From Mesorhizobium sp. CA8 (GTDB taxonomy: Bacteria > Pseudomonadota > Alphaproteobacteria > Rhizobiales > Rhizobiaceae), in contig NZ_JAIUHG010000005.1 of the NCBI RefSeq assembly GCF_020164955.1, forward strand, positions 1 through 64,000: a stretch of 64,000 nt of DNA. The letters are read 5' to 3'. The position numbers and the translations under genes are program-made. This document shows positions 34,084 to 43,647 of this stretch, piece by piece. How positions within the stretch are numbered: the first letter of the stretch is position 1; each line of letters opens with the position of its first letter. Under the pieces are notes generated by a model. That model worked only from the letters and a program-made list of their open reading frames with translations, was not told the origin of the DNA and did no database searches.

Positions 34084-34345
34084 TGAATTCCTTGTCGTGC
34101 ACCGGCGCCCCGGGCGCCTGCTCGTCGAGCGACTGCCGGTAGCGGATGCAGCCGCGCATGAATTTCGGCCATGGCGGCACGGCGATCGACGGCTCGGTCT
34201 TTTCCGGCAAAAGGTCCCAGAGATCGGGATGATGCCAGCACAGATCATGCCCGGTCGTGTCGCGATGCGCGCGGATGCCGGCACGCAGCTTCTTCACCTC
34301 CGCGATCAGCGTATCGCGGTCCATTTTCTCGAGATCATCATCCAT
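34076..34345 (-). CDS. Conserved small protein between queA and tgt
   Basis: The 89-aa protein begins [20 protein letters not shown], a short coiled segment, and continues with [20 protein letters not shown] and a Trp/Pro-rich end. The start at 34345 overlaps the queA stop and its own stop overlaps the tgt start, so all three are translationally coupled. I recall similar short proteins at this place in other rhizobia, but no function is known. The coupling suggests a link to queuosine synthesis or simply shared expression. Confidence 0.75.
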   Translation of the reverse strand: MDDDLEKMDRDTLIAEVKKLRAGIRAHRDTTGHDLCWHHPDLWDLLPEKTEPSIAVPPWPKFMRGCIRYRQSLDEQAPGAPVHDKEFNG

Positions 34346-35423
34346 CGCTCGTCTCCGCTCGGTAAAGCAGGCTGGCGTCGCCATAGGAATAGAACCTGTA
34401 GCGGTTCTCGACGGCATGCGCATAGGCGGCACGCATCGTCTCGAGCCCGCTGAAGGCCGAGACCAGCATGAACAGCGTCGAGCGCGGCAGATGGAAATTG
34501 GTCATCAGCATATCGGCCGTGCGGAAGCGATAGCCGGGCGTGATGAAGATGTCGGTGGGTCCGGACCAAGGCTCGATCCTGCCGTCCGCGCGCGCCGCGC
34601 TCTCCAAGAGCCGCAGCGACGTCGTGCCGACGCACACGATCCGCCCTCCCCGCGCCTTGGCCGTGTTGAGCGCCCCCGCCGTTTCCGGGCTCACCGAACC
34701 GGTCTCGGCATGCATCTTGTGATCGGCCGTGTCGTCCGCTTTCACCGGCAGGAAGGTGCCGGCGCCGACATGCAGCGTGACGAAGCGGCGCTCGACGCCC
34801 CTAACGTCGAGCGCGGCGAACAGCTCCGGCGTGAAATGCAGGCCGGCGGTTGGGGCAGCGACCGCGCCCTCTTCCCTGGCATAGATGGTCTGGTAATCGG
34901 CGCGGTCGCGCTCGTCGTCATCGCGCTTCGAGGCGATATAGGGCGGCAGCGGAATATGGCCGACAGCGTGCAGCGCCTCGTCGAGGAACGGCCCGGAAAG
35001 ATCGAAGCCGAGCAGCGCCTCGCCCCCCTCGCCCTTTTCGAGCACCGTGGCGTCGAGCTGGCCGAGGAAGCAGGAATTCTGATCATGGCCGAAATGGATA
35101 CGGTCGCCGGCGGCGATGCGTTTTCCCGGCCGCATGAAGGCCTGCCAGCGGTCCGGCGCCACCCGCATATGCAGCGTCGCCTCGACCTGCGCCACCGCCT
35201 CGCCGCGCTTGCGCATGCCCTTGAGCTGCGCCGGAATAACCTTGGTGTCGTTGAACACCAGCACGTCGCCTTCGCGAAGCAGCGACGGCAGATCGGAGAC
35301 GACACGGTCCTGCAATGGTTCGCCCGGTTTGACGACAAGCAGCCGGGCGCTGTCACGCGGCTCCGCCGGGCGAAGCGCGATGCGCTCCTCCGGCAGGTCG
35401 AAGTCGAACAGGTCGACGCGCAT
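34338..35423 (-). CDS. queA: S-adenosylmethionine:tRNA ribosyltransferase-isomerase
   Basis: The 361-aa enzyme transfers the ribosyl part of SAM to preQ1 in tRNA to form epoxyqueuosine. It opens [20 protein letters not shown] and contains [31 protein letters not shown] and [20 protein letters not shown], all typical of QueA. Length matches the family. The start overlaps the stop of the small transporter gene by one base. It acts with tgt downstream in the same transcript. Confidence 0.97.
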   Translation of the reverse strand: MRVDLFDFDLPEERIALRPAEPRDSARLLVVKPGEPLQDRVVSDLPSLLREGDVLVFNDTKVIPAQLKGMRKRGEAVAQVEATLHMRVAPDRWQAFMRPGKRIAAGDRIHFGHDQNSCFLGQLDATVLEKGEGGEALLGFDLSGPFLDEALHAVGHIPLPPYIASKRDDDERDRADYQTIYAREEGAVAAPTAGLHFTPELFAALDVRGVERRFVTLHVGAGTFLPVKADDTADHKMHAETGSVSPETAGALNTAKARGGRIVCVGTTSLRLLESAARADGRIEPWSGPTDIFITPGYRFRTADMLMTNFHLPRSTLFMLVSAFSGLETMRAAYAHAVENRYRFYSYGDASLLYRAETSDG

Positions 35424-35872
35424 CAGTAGAGCCGGATGAGCAGCGCCCCGGCAAGCAAGAGCACGGCGCCGGCGACGCGGCCAAACGAGATTTCGCGCAC
35501 CGCCACGCCAAGGAAGCCGGCGCGGTCGATCAGCATGCCGGCGATCAGCTGGCCGGCGACCAGGAAGGCCATGAGCGCTGCCGCGCCGATACGCGGCGTC
35601 AGGATCGTCGACAGCGTCACATAGAAGCCGCCGAGCATGCCGCCGGCAACGAACAGCCAGGGCGCCGGCGCTTTCCAGTCGAGCGAGATGCCCTGCAGCT
35701 TCACCACCGCGACGGCGATGATGCCGAGCACGATGGCGCCGGAAAGGAAGGAGAATGCGGCGGCCGCGACCGGAAGGCCGAGGCCCTTCGCCAATTGCGA
35801 ATTGATCGGCGCCTGGATGGCGATGAAGGCGCCGGACAGGATGCCAAGCAGGGACCAGACAGCGCCCATCAT
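35423..35872 (-). CDS. DMT-superfamily (DUF606/YdcZ) membrane protein
   Basis: The 149-aa protein has five membrane segments ([97 protein letters not shown]). It is a half-size member of the drug/metabolite transporter group related to YdcZ; these often work as dimers. The substrate is unknown. It is coupled to queA by a TGATG overlap and sits 10 bp from the cyclophilin gene. Confidence 0.88.
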   Translation of the reverse strand: MMGAVWSLLGILSGAFIAIQAPINSQLAKGLGLPVAAAAFSFLSGAIVLGIIAVAVVKLQGISLDWKAPAPWLFVAGGMLGGFYVTLSTILTPRIGAAALMAFLVAGQLIAGMLIDRAGFLGVAVREISFGRVAGAVLLLAGALLIRLY

Positions 35873-35882
35873 CGTTCCGCCC

Positions 35883-36395
35883 TTACTTGACGTCGGCCGC
35901 GACCTTCAGCGACACGATCTTGTCGGGATCCTGCACCGGCTCGCCGCGCTTGATCTTGTCGACATTCTCCATGCCTTCGATGACCTGGCCCCACACCGTG
36001 TACTGGCGGTTGAGGAAGGCGGCGTCGTCGAAGCAGATGAAGAACTGCGAATTCGCCGAGTTCGGGTTCTGGGCTCTAGCCATCGAGCAGGCGCCGCGGC
36101 CGTGATTGGCGTTGGAGAACTCGGCCTTGAGGTCCGGCTTGTCGGAGCCGCCCATGCCAGCGCGCGTCGGCGCATAGGTGGGCTTCGAGGAATTGCCGAA
36201 CTTGACGTCGCCAGTCTGCGCCATGAAGCCGTCGATGACGCGATGGAACACCACGCCGTCATAGGCGCCTTCGCGCGCCAACTCCTTGATGCGGGCGACG
36301 TGCCCGGGCGCCAATTCAGGGTACATCTCGATGACGACCGGGCCCTTGGTCGTTTCCATGATCAGCGCGTTCTCGCGGTCCTTGATCTCAGCCAT
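35883..36395 (-). CDS. Cytoplasmic cyclophilin (peptidyl-prolyl isomerase)
   Basis: The 170-aa protein is a cyclophilin that speeds proline isomerisation during folding. It carries the motifs GVVFHRVIDGFMAQTGDVKF (active-site region), SMARAQNPNSANSQFFICFD and YTVWGQVIEGMENVDKIKRG. No signal peptide is present, so it acts in the cytoplasm. It shows clear similarity to the next upstream gene, which encodes an exported version, and the pair probably arose by duplication. Confidence 0.95.
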   Translation of the reverse strand: MAEIKDRENALIMETTKGPVVIEMYPELAPGHVARIKELAREGAYDGVVFHRVIDGFMAQTGDVKFGNSSKPTYAPTRAGMGGSDKPDLKAEFSNANHGRGACSMARAQNPNSANSQFFICFDDAAFLNRQYTVWGQVIEGMENVDKIKRGEPVQDPDKIVSLKVAADVK

Positions 36396-36425
36396 GTCGG
36401 AAAATCCTTTTGAAAATTGAGGGAG

Positions 36426-37016
36426 TTACTTGCTATCGGCGGCGATGCGGACCTTGATCATGCGGTCGGGGTCGGGGACCGTGCCGTTGTCGGCCTCGTC
36501 GCCCTTCTTGATCTTGTCGACGAGGTCCATGCCGCCGACCACCTTGCCGACGATAGTGTACTGGCCGTCGAGGTTCGGCGCCGGCGCGAACATGATGAAG
36601 AATTGCGAGTTCGCCGAATTCGGGTCCTGCGAGCGGGCCATGCCCACCACGCCACGCGTGAACTGCTCGCTCTGCGAGAACTCGGCCGGCAGGTCGGGAA
36701 GATCCGAACCGCCGGTGCCGACGGCTTGCGGGTTGAAACCCTTCTTCATGTTGCCGAACTTGACGTCGCCGGTCTGCGCCATGAAGCCGTCGATGACGCG
36801 GTGGAAGGCGACATTGTCATAGGCGCCGTCACGCACCAGCTTCTTGATCTGTGCGACATGCTTGGGCGCCAGATCGGGGCGCAAAGCGATGGTCACGTCG
36901 CCATCTTTCAGCGTGATGATCATGGTGTTTTCCTTATCGGCGGCGACGGCCGGCATGGATGCCGCGAAAAGGCCGGCAAGCACGACAAGGAACGAAGCGA
37001 GCTTCTTCAGCTGCAT
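36426..37016 (-). CDS. Exported cyclophilin (peptidyl-prolyl isomerase)
   Basis: The 196-aa protein has a signal peptide (MQLKKLASFLVVLAGLFAAS, cleavage near VAADKE), so it works in the periplasm. The cyclophilin core carries NVAFHRVIDGFMAQTGDVKF, GMARSQDPNSANSQFFIMFA and GQYTIVGKVVGGMDLVDKIK. It is the upstream paralogue of the cytoplasmic cyclophilin and lies 18 bp downstream of coaD. The cyclophilin pair beside coaD and queA is a familiar rhizobial order. Confidence 0.95.
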   Translation of the reverse strand: MQLKKLASFLVVLAGLFAASMPAVAADKENTMIITLKDGDVTIALRPDLAPKHVAQIKKLVRDGAYDNVAFHRVIDGFMAQTGDVKFGNMKKGFNPQAVGTGGSDLPDLPAEFSQSEQFTRGVVGMARSQDPNSANSQFFIMFAPAPNLDGQYTIVGKVVGGMDLVDKIKKGDEADNGTVPDPDRMIKVRIAADSK

Positions 37017-37034
37017 AGGGATCTCCGGGAAAGC

Positions 37035-37535
37035 CTATTTGGTGAACTTGGCGTTGAGCGCGCCGGCGACGGCCGCTGGCACGAATGGGCGGATGTCGCC
37101 GCCCATCGAGGCAATCTGGCGCACGAGTGTGGCGGTAATGGTGCGCACCGAGGGGCTCGCCGGCAGAAAAACCGTCTGCAGTTCCGGCGCCATCGTCTCG
37201 TTCATGCCGGCCATCTGCATTTCATAGTCGAGGTCGGTGCCGTCGCGCAGACCCCGGATCATGATCGAGGCGCCGTGCTTGCGGGCCGCATCTATGACCA
37301 GCCCATCGAAGGAAACGACCTTGATGCGACCGCCGTCGCGGCCGAACTCGTTCTTGGTTGCCGCCTCGATCAGTTCCACGCGTTCCTCGAAGGAAAACAA
37401 GGGCTTCTTGCCTGGATGGATGCCGATCGCGGCGTAGACGGTGTCGGCCACCGCCAGCGAGGCTTTCAGCACGTCAAGATGGCCGTTGGTCAGCGGGTCG
37501 AAGGAGCCGGCATAGAGGGCGGTGCGTTCGGTCAT
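37035..37535 (-). CDS. coaD: Phosphopantetheine adenylyltransferase
   Basis: The 166-aa enzyme adds AMP to 4'-phosphopantetheine in coenzyme A synthesis. The nucleotidyltransferase motif [16 protein letters not shown] is near residues 8-23 (T/HxGH class), and ISSGSTRVRTI-like [20 protein letters not shown] and the ADIL-type end are present. Length is normal. It heads the long minus-strand run through the cyclophilins to tgt. Confidence 0.97.
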   Translation of the reverse strand: MTERTALYAGSFDPLTNGHLDVLKASLAVADTVYAAIGIHPGKKPLFSFEERVELIEAATKNEFGRDGGRIKVVSFDGLVIDAARKHGASIMIRGLRDGTDLDYEMQMAGMNETMAPELQTVFLPASPSVRTITATLVRQIASMGGDIRPFVPAAVAGALNAKFTK

Positions 37536-37546
37536 GGCAGGCTTCT

Positions 37547-37652
37547 AGAGCAATTCCGGGAAAAGTGTGAGCGGTTTTCCGTCCGGAATTGCGCAAAACA
37601 AAAACATGGAGCGGTTCGCCGTTTCCTTGAAACCGTGAAACGCTTTAGCGAG
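37547..37652. repeat. Interspersed palindromic repeat, copy 3
   Basis: This is the most complete copy. The first hairpin pairs gcaattccgg (37550-37559) with ccggaattgc (37583-37592) perfectly, with further gaaaa/ttttc pairing inside. A second unit with agcggttc and gaaacgct follows. It lies just upstream of coaD. Confidence 0.75.
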
Positions 37653-37826
37653 CCTCTCCAACAAAGGCAAATCCTGTCGATTGCGCGACCGTGAACCTTC
37701 TCGCGCCGATGAACGACAGATGATCGCGGCAATCACGAACGTTTCACTCAGCGTTCACTAGGTTGCCGCTTCAAGGGATGAAACCAAATCCCCATGTCAT
37801 CGTTGTAAGCCCAGGAGAACACGCAA

Positions 37827-37979
37827 ATGCTGATCTACATGCTTGCCACTGCAATGACCATCGTGATGCTGATCGCGACTGCGTTCGGGTTGCATCAGGA
37901 AGCAGCTCGAGTGCGCGTCAAGGCCAATACCAAGCGGCTCGATGGGTTCGCTCATCGCAACGTCTACCGCCGCCACTAA
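37827..37979 (+). CDS. Small membrane peptide between coaD and gyrA (50 aa)
   Basis: This short gene has a good ribosome site (aggaga, nine bases before the ATG). The product starts with a single membrane helix (MLIYMLATAMTIVMLIATAF) and continues with a basic tail rich in Arg, Lys and His (VRVKANTKRLDGFAHRNVY). No homologue family comes to mind. It is divergent from coaD and convergent to gyrA. The hairpin at 37995-38015 follows its stop closely, which supports an independent short transcript. Confidence 0.6.
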   Translation: MLIYMLATAMTIVMLIATAFGLHQEAARVRVKANTKRLDGFAHRNVYRRH

Positions 37980-37994
37980 TCACCGCTATCTTCG

Positions 37995-38015
37995 CACCGG
38001 CCCTGAGGGCCGGTG
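37995..38015. terminator. Hairpin between convergent genes
   Basis: The arms caccggccc and gggccggtg form a 9-bp GC-rich stem with loop tga. It stands between the stop of the small membrane gene and the end of gyrA and may serve both strands. No T-tract follows. Confidence 0.6.
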
Positions 38016-38030
38016 AAGCCTGGACGGAAC

Positions 38031-40817
38031 CTACTCGCCTTCGCCGACCTCGTCGGTGCCAGTCTCGCTCGAAGCCACGTCTTCGACCTCCTCATCCGAC
38101 TGCGGCTCCGAAATCCGCTCCACCGACACAACTTTCTCGCCTTCGGCCGTGTTGAAGATCGTCACGCCCTTGGTGGCCCGGCTGGCGAAGCGTATGCCGT
38201 TGACCGGTACCCGGATGACCGTGCCGCCGTCCGAAACCAGCATGATCTGATCGTCATTGCCGACCGGGAAGGTCGCGACCAGCCGGCCGATCTCGGCCGT
38301 TTTCGACACGTCGGTGGCGCGGATACCCTTGCCGCCGCGCCCCGTCAGGCGGAAGTCGTAGGACGACGAGCGCTTGCCGTATCCATATTCGGTCACCGTC
38401 AGCACAAGCTTTTCATGCGCCTTGAGGAACTCATAGCGCTCCTCGGAAAGCTCGGCCTCCTCGCCGACCTCCTCGTTGGTGAGCGCGATCTCCTCTTCCT
38501 CGCCGGCTCCGCCGGCGGCAAGCCTGCGCTCCGCCGCGGCACGCTTCAGGTAAGCTGCGCGCTCGGCGGGGGATGCATCGACGTTCTCGATGATCGACAT
38601 CGAGATAATGCGGTCGGTCTCGGCCATGGTTATGCCGCGCACGCCGACGGAATTGCGGCTCTGGAAGACGCGCACGTCGGAAACCCGAAAGCGGATGCAC
38701 TGGCCGGAATTCGCCGTCAGGAGCACGTCGTCATTGTCGGTGCAGGTCTCCACGCCGAGGATCTCGTCGCCCTCTTCCTCCAGCTTCATGGCGATCTTGC
38801 CGTTGCGATTGACCTGGACGAAGTCGGACAGCTTGTTGCGGCGAACGGTGCCGCGCGTCGTCGCGAACATCACGTCCAGCTCGCCCCAGCTGGTCTCATC
38901 CTCGGGCAGCGGCATGATGGTGGTGATGCGCTCGCCCTGCTCGAGCGGCAGCATGTTGATCAACGCCTTGCCGCGCGATTGCGGATTGCCGATCGGCAGC
39001 CGCCAGACCTTCTCCTTGTAGACGATGCCGCGCGAGGAGAAGAACAGCACCGGCGTGTGCGTGTTGGCCACGAACAGCCGGGTGACGAAATCCTCTTCCT
39101 TGGTCGACATGCCGGAGCGGCCCTTGCCGCCGCGCCGCTGCGCCCGGTAGAGCGAGAGCGGCACGCGCTTGATGTAGCCGGAATGGCTGACGGTGACGAC
39201 CATGTCCTCGCGCTGGATCAGGTCCTCGTCTTCCATGTCCGCACCGCCGTCGGAGAGTTCGGTGCGGCGCGGCGTGCCGAATTCGTCGCGGACCGCGATC
39301 AGCTCGTCCTTGACGATCTGCTGGATACGCGCGCGCGACGACAAAATATCAAGGAAATCAACAATCTCGGCGCCGATCTTGTTCAACTCGTCGGCGATCT
39401 CGTCGCGGCCGAGGGCGGTCAGGCGTTGCAGGCGCAGGTCGAGGATGGCACGCGCCTGTTCCTCGGAGAGATTGTAGGTGCCGTCCTCGTTGATGCGGTG
39501 GCGCGGATCGTCGATCAGCTTGATCAGCGGCGCGACGTCGTGCGAGGGCCAGCGCCGCTCCATCAATTGCTCGCGCGCCGTCTGCGGGTCGGGCGCGGTG
39601 CGGATCAGCTTGATTACCTCGTCTATGTTGGCGACGGCAATCGCAAGGCCAACAAGGACATGGGCCCGCTCGCGCGCCTTGCGCAGCAGGTATTTCGTGC
39701 GGCGGCTGATCACCTCCTCGCGGAAACCGACGAAGGCTTTCAGCATGTCGATCAGCGTCATCACTTCCGGCTTACCGCCGTTGAGCGCCACCATGTTGGC
39801 GCCGAACGAGGTCTGCAGCGGCGTGAAGCGGTAAAGCTGGTTGAGGATGACGTCGGCGACGGCCTCGCGCTTCAGTTCGATGACGACGCGATAGCCCTGA
39901 CGATCGCTCTCGTCGCGGATGTCGGAAATGCCCTCGATGCGCTTTTCGCGCACCAGTTCGGCCATCTTCTCTATCATCGCCGCCTTGTTCACCTGATAGG
40001 GTATTTCGGTGACGACGATGGATTCACGGTCGTTTCCGCGCTTTTCGATCTCGACGCGACCACGCATGACGATCGAGCCGCGGCCGCTGGAATAAGCGCT
40101 GTATATGCCGGACCGGCCAAGGACGATGCCGCCCGTCGGGAAATCCGGGCCGGGCACGATCTCCATCAGTGCCGGCAGGTCGATGGCTGGATTGTCGATG
40201 ATCGCCATCGCTCCGTTGCACACTTCGGCCAGGTTGTGCGGCGGAATGTTGGTGGCCATGCCGACGGCGATGCCACCCGAACCGTTGACTAGAAGGTTCG
40301 GGAAACGCGCAGGCAGTACCTTAGGCTCTTGTTCGGCGCCGTCATAATTGTCCTGAAAATCGACCGTTTCCTTGTCGATATCCCCCAGAAGCTCGTGCGC
40401 GACCTTGGTGAGCCGCGACTCGGTGTAGCGCATGGCCGCAGGCGGGTCGGCGTCGATCGAGCCGAAATTGCCCTGCCCGTCGATCAGCGGCACGCGCAGC
40501 GACCAGTCCTGCGCCATGCGAACCAGGGCGTCATAGATCGAGGCGTCACCATGCGGATGGTATTTACCCATCACGTCGCCGACGATGCGCGACGATTTCA
40601 CATGCTTGCGGTTCCAGTGGTAACCGCCTTCCTGCATGGCATAGAGGATGCGCCGGTGCACCGGCTTCAGGCCGTCGCGCACGTCGGGCAGCGCGCGGCT
40701 GACGATCACGCTCATGGCGTAATCGAGATAGGAGCGCTGCATCTCCTCGATGATCGAAATCGGCTCGATGCCGGTGGGGCCGCCATCCGGCCCGCGCGGT
40801 GTCTTCTGGTCGGTCAA
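38031..40817 (-). CDS. gyrA: DNA gyrase subunit A
   Basis: The 928-aa subunit cuts and rejoins DNA with GyrB to add negative supercoils. The catalytic Tyr is in [12 protein letters not shown], and the quinolone-determining region reads [20 protein letters not shown], with Ala where E. coli has Ser83. The C-terminal half forms the beta-pinwheel with the GyrA box (QRRGGKGR). It has an acidic insertion around [20 protein letters not shown] and an acidic tail, which are seen in alphaproteobacterial GyrA. Length is typical for the group. Confidence 0.97.
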   Translation of the reverse strand: MTDQKTPRGPDGGPTGIEPISIIEEMQRSYLDYAMSVIVSRALPDVRDGLKPVHRRILYAMQEGGYHWNRKHVKSSRIVGDVMGKYHPHGDASIYDALVRMAQDWSLRVPLIDGQGNFGSIDADPPAAMRYTESRLTKVAHELLGDIDKETVDFQDNYDGAEQEPKVLPARFPNLLVNGSGGIAVGMATNIPPHNLAEVCNGAMAIIDNPAIDLPALMEIVPGPDFPTGGIVLGRSGIYSAYSSGRGSIVMRGRVEIEKRGNDRESIVVTEIPYQVNKAAMIEKMAELVREKRIEGISDIRDESDRQGYRVVIELKREAVADVILNQLYRFTPLQTSFGANMVALNGGKPEVMTLIDMLKAFVGFREEVISRRTKYLLRKARERAHVLVGLAIAVANIDEVIKLIRTAPDPQTAREQLMERRWPSHDVAPLIKLIDDPRHRINEDGTYNLSEEQARAILDLRLQRLTALGRDEIADELNKIGAEIVDFLDILSSRARIQQIVKDELIAVRDEFGTPRRTELSDGGADMEDEDLIQREDMVVTVSHSGYIKRVPLSLYRAQRRGGKGRSGMSTKEEDFVTRLFVANTHTPVLFFSSRGIVYKEKVWRLPIGNPQSRGKALINMLPLEQGERITTIMPLPEDETSWGELDVMFATTRGTVRRNKLSDFVQVNRNGKIAMKLEEEGDEILGVETCTDNDDVLLTANSGQCIRFRVSDVRVFQSRNSVGVRGITMAETDRIISMSIIENVDASPAERAAYLKRAAAERRLAAGGAGEEEEIALTNEEVGEEAELSEERYEFLKAHEKLVLTVTEYGYGKRSSSYDFRLTGRGGKGIRATDVSKTAEIGRLVATFPVGNDDQIMLVSDGGTVIRVPVNGIRFASRATKGVTIFNTAEGEKVVSVERISEPQSDEEVEDVASSETGTDEVGEGE

Positions 40818-40980
40818 ATCAGGTCACAGTCCAGTCGGGAATCACTCACCACTTATATAGGATGCGGGACTGAAACTCCAATGGCGGAGGCACTTTTCCA
40901 AAGACGATTTCGGCGGCAATTTCAAATGGATATCGCTGATTGCGACGATATGGCCAAGCTCGGTTTCGCTTCGGCTGGCC

Positions 40981-41811
40981 TCAGCGCCCTCTGGTCCGTC
41001 TGGCGCGATACGCGCCGGGGGCCTCCCCCATCTCGCGCCGGAACCGACGGTTGAAGGTCGACAGGTCGTTGAAGCCCTCGTCGAAAGCGATCGTCGAGAT
41101 CGTCGCGTCCGAGCAGCGCAACCGCACTGCGGCGCGGTGCAGTCTGGTCCTGAGCAGAAACTGGTAGGGCGTCAAGCCGGCCACCTGCCGGAAAATGCGC
41201 AGGAAATGATACGGACTGGTCGCCGTGCCGTCGGCAAGCTCGGTCAGCGAAAGCGGCCGCTCGGCATTGAGTTCGATCAGCCGCACCGCTTCGGCAACCC
41301 GTTTCTGGTCGCGGCGGCTGGGCGTTCGGGTCGCGGCGGCAGATCCGGCCGCAGCCGCGGCGACCGCGCCGGCGATGCGCAGGCCGAGTTCCTCGAACGC
41401 GTCGCTGTCGCCTGTCTCCCGCGCCGCCTCCGCCTCGGCGAGCAGAGGCGTCAGCGCCGGCAAGGGCGGCAGGCGCGGATCGGCAAAGCCGAGCCGTTTC
41501 GCGCCCGGCACATCGGCCACGACCCGCTCCATATAGGCTGGGGTAAAATGAAACGAGAGGCAGCGGTCGCCGGCGCCATGCTCATGCCCGCATTCATAGC
41601 AGGCGCCGGGATTGCCGAGCAGGATGGCGCCTGGCGCCAGCATCGTCGTGCCTTGGCGCGTGCGATAGCGGAACGTGCCCCTGGTCACTGCGGCAACGCA
41701 AAAGCTGCGATGCTCTTCCTCGAATGGCTTGTCGCCGGCCACGGCCGTGCACACCACGTCGGACACCTGCCAACCATGCCCGGAAGCCAGAGTTTTCTGC
41801 GCTGTCGTCAT
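40981..41811 (-). CDS. AraC-family transcriptional regulator
   Basis: The 276-aa regulator has an N-terminal cupin-like ligand domain (FRYRTRQGTTMLAPGAILLG, then CLSFHFTPAYMERVV) and a C-terminal AraC pair of helix-turn-helix motifs (LSLTELADGTATSPYHFLRI, then ISTIAFDEGFNDLSTFNRRF). An Ala-rich linker joins them. It is divergent from the 41897 gene and is the natural candidate to control it. The inducer is unknown. Confidence 0.92.
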   Translation of the reverse strand: MTTAQKTLASGHGWQVSDVVCTAVAGDKPFEEEHRSFCVAAVTRGTFRYRTRQGTTMLAPGAILLGNPGACYECGHEHGAGDRCLSFHFTPAYMERVVADVPGAKRLGFADPRLPPLPALTPLLAEAEAARETGDSDAFEELGLRIAGAVAAAAAGSAAATRTPSRRDQKRVAEAVRLIELNAERPLSLTELADGTATSPYHFLRIFRQVAGLTPYQFLLRTRLHRAAVRLRCSDATISTIAFDEGFNDLSTFNRRFRREMGEAPGAYRARRTRGR

Positions 41812-41896
41812 GCCCGAAAGATAGCAATTTTTCCCAAGCGACGAACCCTGTCATGCCCCTATTGCTAGCCCTCTCCTGACAAACGAGGCAGCAACA

Positions 41897-42427
41897 ATGA
41901 CCGACCCCTTTGCCGAGGCCCTGCACAGCGACGGTCCAAAACCGGACCTTGCCGAAAAGCTGAAACTCTATGGCCGCTTCATCGGCGCCTGGACGTTCGA
42001 CGCCACGCGCATTCTCGAGGATGGGACCAGGCTTACAGGTCGCGGCGAGGTGCATTTCGGCTGGGTTCTGGAAGGCAGGGCCGTGCAGGACGTCTGGATC
42101 CTGCCCGCCCGCGACGCAGGTCCCTCCCCGGCGCTCGGGCCATGGACCTTCTACGGCACGACATTGCGCGTTTACGATCCCGGCGCCGACGCCTGGCACA
42201 TCTTCTGGAGCGACCCGCGCAACCAGTATTACAGCCGGCAGCTCGGCCGCGCCGAGGATGACACCATCGTCCAGGTCGGCGCCGACGGCACGGGCGCGTC
42301 TGTACGCTGGAGCTTCTCGCAGATCACCGAAAACTCGTTCCGTTGGCTGGGCGAGCGCTCGCATGATGGCGGTGCAACCTGGCGCATGGAGGTCGAGTTT
42401 TTGGCTCGCCGCACGACTCCAGCCTGA
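41897..42427 (+). CDS. DUF1579-like beta-barrel protein
   Basis: The 176-aa protein (LYGRFIGAWTFDATRILEDG, then GRGEVHFGWVLEGRAVQDVW) has the repeated short strands of small lipocalin-like proteins annotated as DUF1579 or similar. No signal peptide is present. Function is unknown. It is the first gene of a plus-strand pair with the VOC pseudogene and divergent from the AraC regulator, which probably regulates it. Confidence 0.7.
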   Translation: MTDPFAEALHSDGPKPDLAEKLKLYGRFIGAWTFDATRILEDGTRLTGRGEVHFGWVLEGRAVQDVWILPARDAGPSPALGPWTFYGTTLRVYDPGADAWHIFWSDPRNQYYSRQLGRAEDDTIVQVGADGTGASVRWSFSQITENSFRWLGERSHDGGATWRMEVEFLARRTTPA

Positions 42428-42459
42428 GCAACCAACCATTTGCAATCATGGAGGAAACA

Positions 42460-42836
42460 ATGCTTGACCATGTCTCGATCGGCGTCCGTGACGCCGGCAC
42501 TTCGAAACGCTTCTACGACGCTGCGCTGAAACCGCTCGGCTATTCCTGCTCAGCCAGTCGCCCGGTTCACTCGGTTACGGTGGTGACGCAGTCCAGCTTA
42601 GGGTGAACGATGCCGGGCGGCCGGTACCGGCCGACGCAGACTCCGGCCTGCATTTCTGCTTTTCGGCGCCGACCCGCGCCAGCGTCGACGCCTTCCATGC
42701 GGCGGCATTGCGTGAGGGCGGCACGGACAACGGCCAGCCCGGACTGCGCGCGGCATATGGCGACAATTACTATGCCGCCTTCGTTGTCGATCCGGACGGT
42801 TACCGGCTGGAAGCCTATTGCAGCCATGCCGAATAG
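42460..42836 (+). pseudogene. VOC/glyoxalase-family gene, frameshifted
   Basis: The first part reads MLDHVSIGVRDAGTSKRFYD, then AALKPLGYSC, in one frame up to about 42555. The family sequence then continues in the frame two bases on (SPGSLGYGGDAVQL, VNDAGRPVPADADSGLHFCF, NYYAAFVVDPDGYRLEAYCS). In the first frame a stop comes at about 42606. Both halves resemble the same VOC dioxygenase/glyoxalase family, so a single small indel between 42547 and 42560 broke the gene. A sequencing error is possible. A good ribosome site (ggaggaaa) precedes the start. Confidence 0.8.
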
Positions 42837-42928
42837 CCGACTGAATTACCTCCCGCCTGTTTCCACCGCTCGGGCTTTGTTCTACCAATTGCGGGGCCTG
42901 GGCCTCGCCCGGCGGGAGGGGACCAGCG

Positions 42929-43558
42929 ATGCCGAGTTTCGACAGCCTGTTCAACGCCTTCGTCACCATTCTGGTGACCATCGACCCGCCGGGATTGGCG
43001 CCGCTCTTTCTCGCCGTGACGCGCGGCATGAACCGCGAGGAGCGTCAGCAGGTTTCGGTGCGCGCCTCGGTGATCGGCTTCCTGGTCATGGCGCTGTTTG
43101 CACTTGCCGGCGCCGCGATCCTGTCGGTGTTCGGCATCACGCTGCCGGCCTTCCGGGTGGCCGGTGGCTTCCTCTTGTTCTTCATCGCCTTCGAAATGGT
43201 GTTCGAGCGCCGACAAGACCGCAAAGAGAAGATCGGCGACGTCGCCATCACCAAGGACATGATCCACAACATCGCCGCCTTCCCGCTGGCGATCCCGCTG
43301 ATCGCCGGCCCCGGCGCGATTTCGGCGACGGTGCTTTTATCAGGACATTTCGAGGGCTTTGCCGCCCAGGCAGCGCTGGTCGGCATCATCTTCATCTGCC
43401 TGGTCATCACTTATCTGGTGTTCGTGCTGTCGGAACGCATCGACCGCATCCTCGGCCAGACCGGCCGCTCGATCCTGACCAGGCTGCTGGGCGTCATCCT
43501 GGCGGCGTTGGCAGTCCAGTTCGTGGCCGACGGCGTTCGGGCGCTGATGGCGGCCTGA
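42929..43558 (+). CDS. MarC-family integral membrane protein
   Basis: The 209-aa protein has six membrane segments (FVTILVTIDPPGLAPLFLAV, VIGFLVMALFALAGAAILSV, and others) and belongs to the MarC/UPF0056 family. The charged loop with ERRQDRKEKIGDVAITKDMI and NIAAFPLAIPLIAGPGAISA is typical. The family function is not established despite its name. The ATG at 42929 follows gggagggg. The gene ends just before the CTACTGCC array. Confidence 0.93.
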   Translation: MPSFDSLFNAFVTILVTIDPPGLAPLFLAVTRGMNREERQQVSVRASVIGFLVMALFALAGAAILSVFGITLPAFRVAGGFLLFFIAFEMVFERRQDRKEKIGDVAITKDMIHNIAAFPLAIPLIAGPGAISATVLLSGHFEGFAAQAALVGIIFICLVITYLVFVLSERIDRILGQTGRSILTRLLGVILAALAVQFVADGVRALMAA

Positions 43559-43578
43559 CCGGCTGCGAGGCAGCCCAC

Positions 43579-43647
43579 CTACTGCCCTACTGCCCTACTG
43601 CCCTACTGCCCTACTGCCCTACTGCCCTACTGCCCTACTGCCCTACT
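43579..43647 (+). repeat. Tandem array of CTACTGCC, eight copies
   Basis: Eight perfect 8-bp units (43579-43642) and a partial ninth (ctact) lie between the convergent MarC and OsmC genes. The stop codon of the OsmC gene is part of the partial unit. Such perfect arrays vary in copy number by slippage, so this could be used to type strains. Confidence 0.95.

Noticed and set aside
35873..37034. preQ1 riboswitch upstream of the queA run
   Set aside because: I found no aptamer-like sequence; spacers between these genes are only 10-30 bp.
38013..40292. A 759-codon plus-strand frame opposite gyrA
   Set aside because: It is the antisense shadow of gyrA in a high-GC genome.
43579..43647. Tandem repeats considered as CRISPR
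   Set aside because: Units are 8 bp and directly joined without spacers, so it is a simple satellite.
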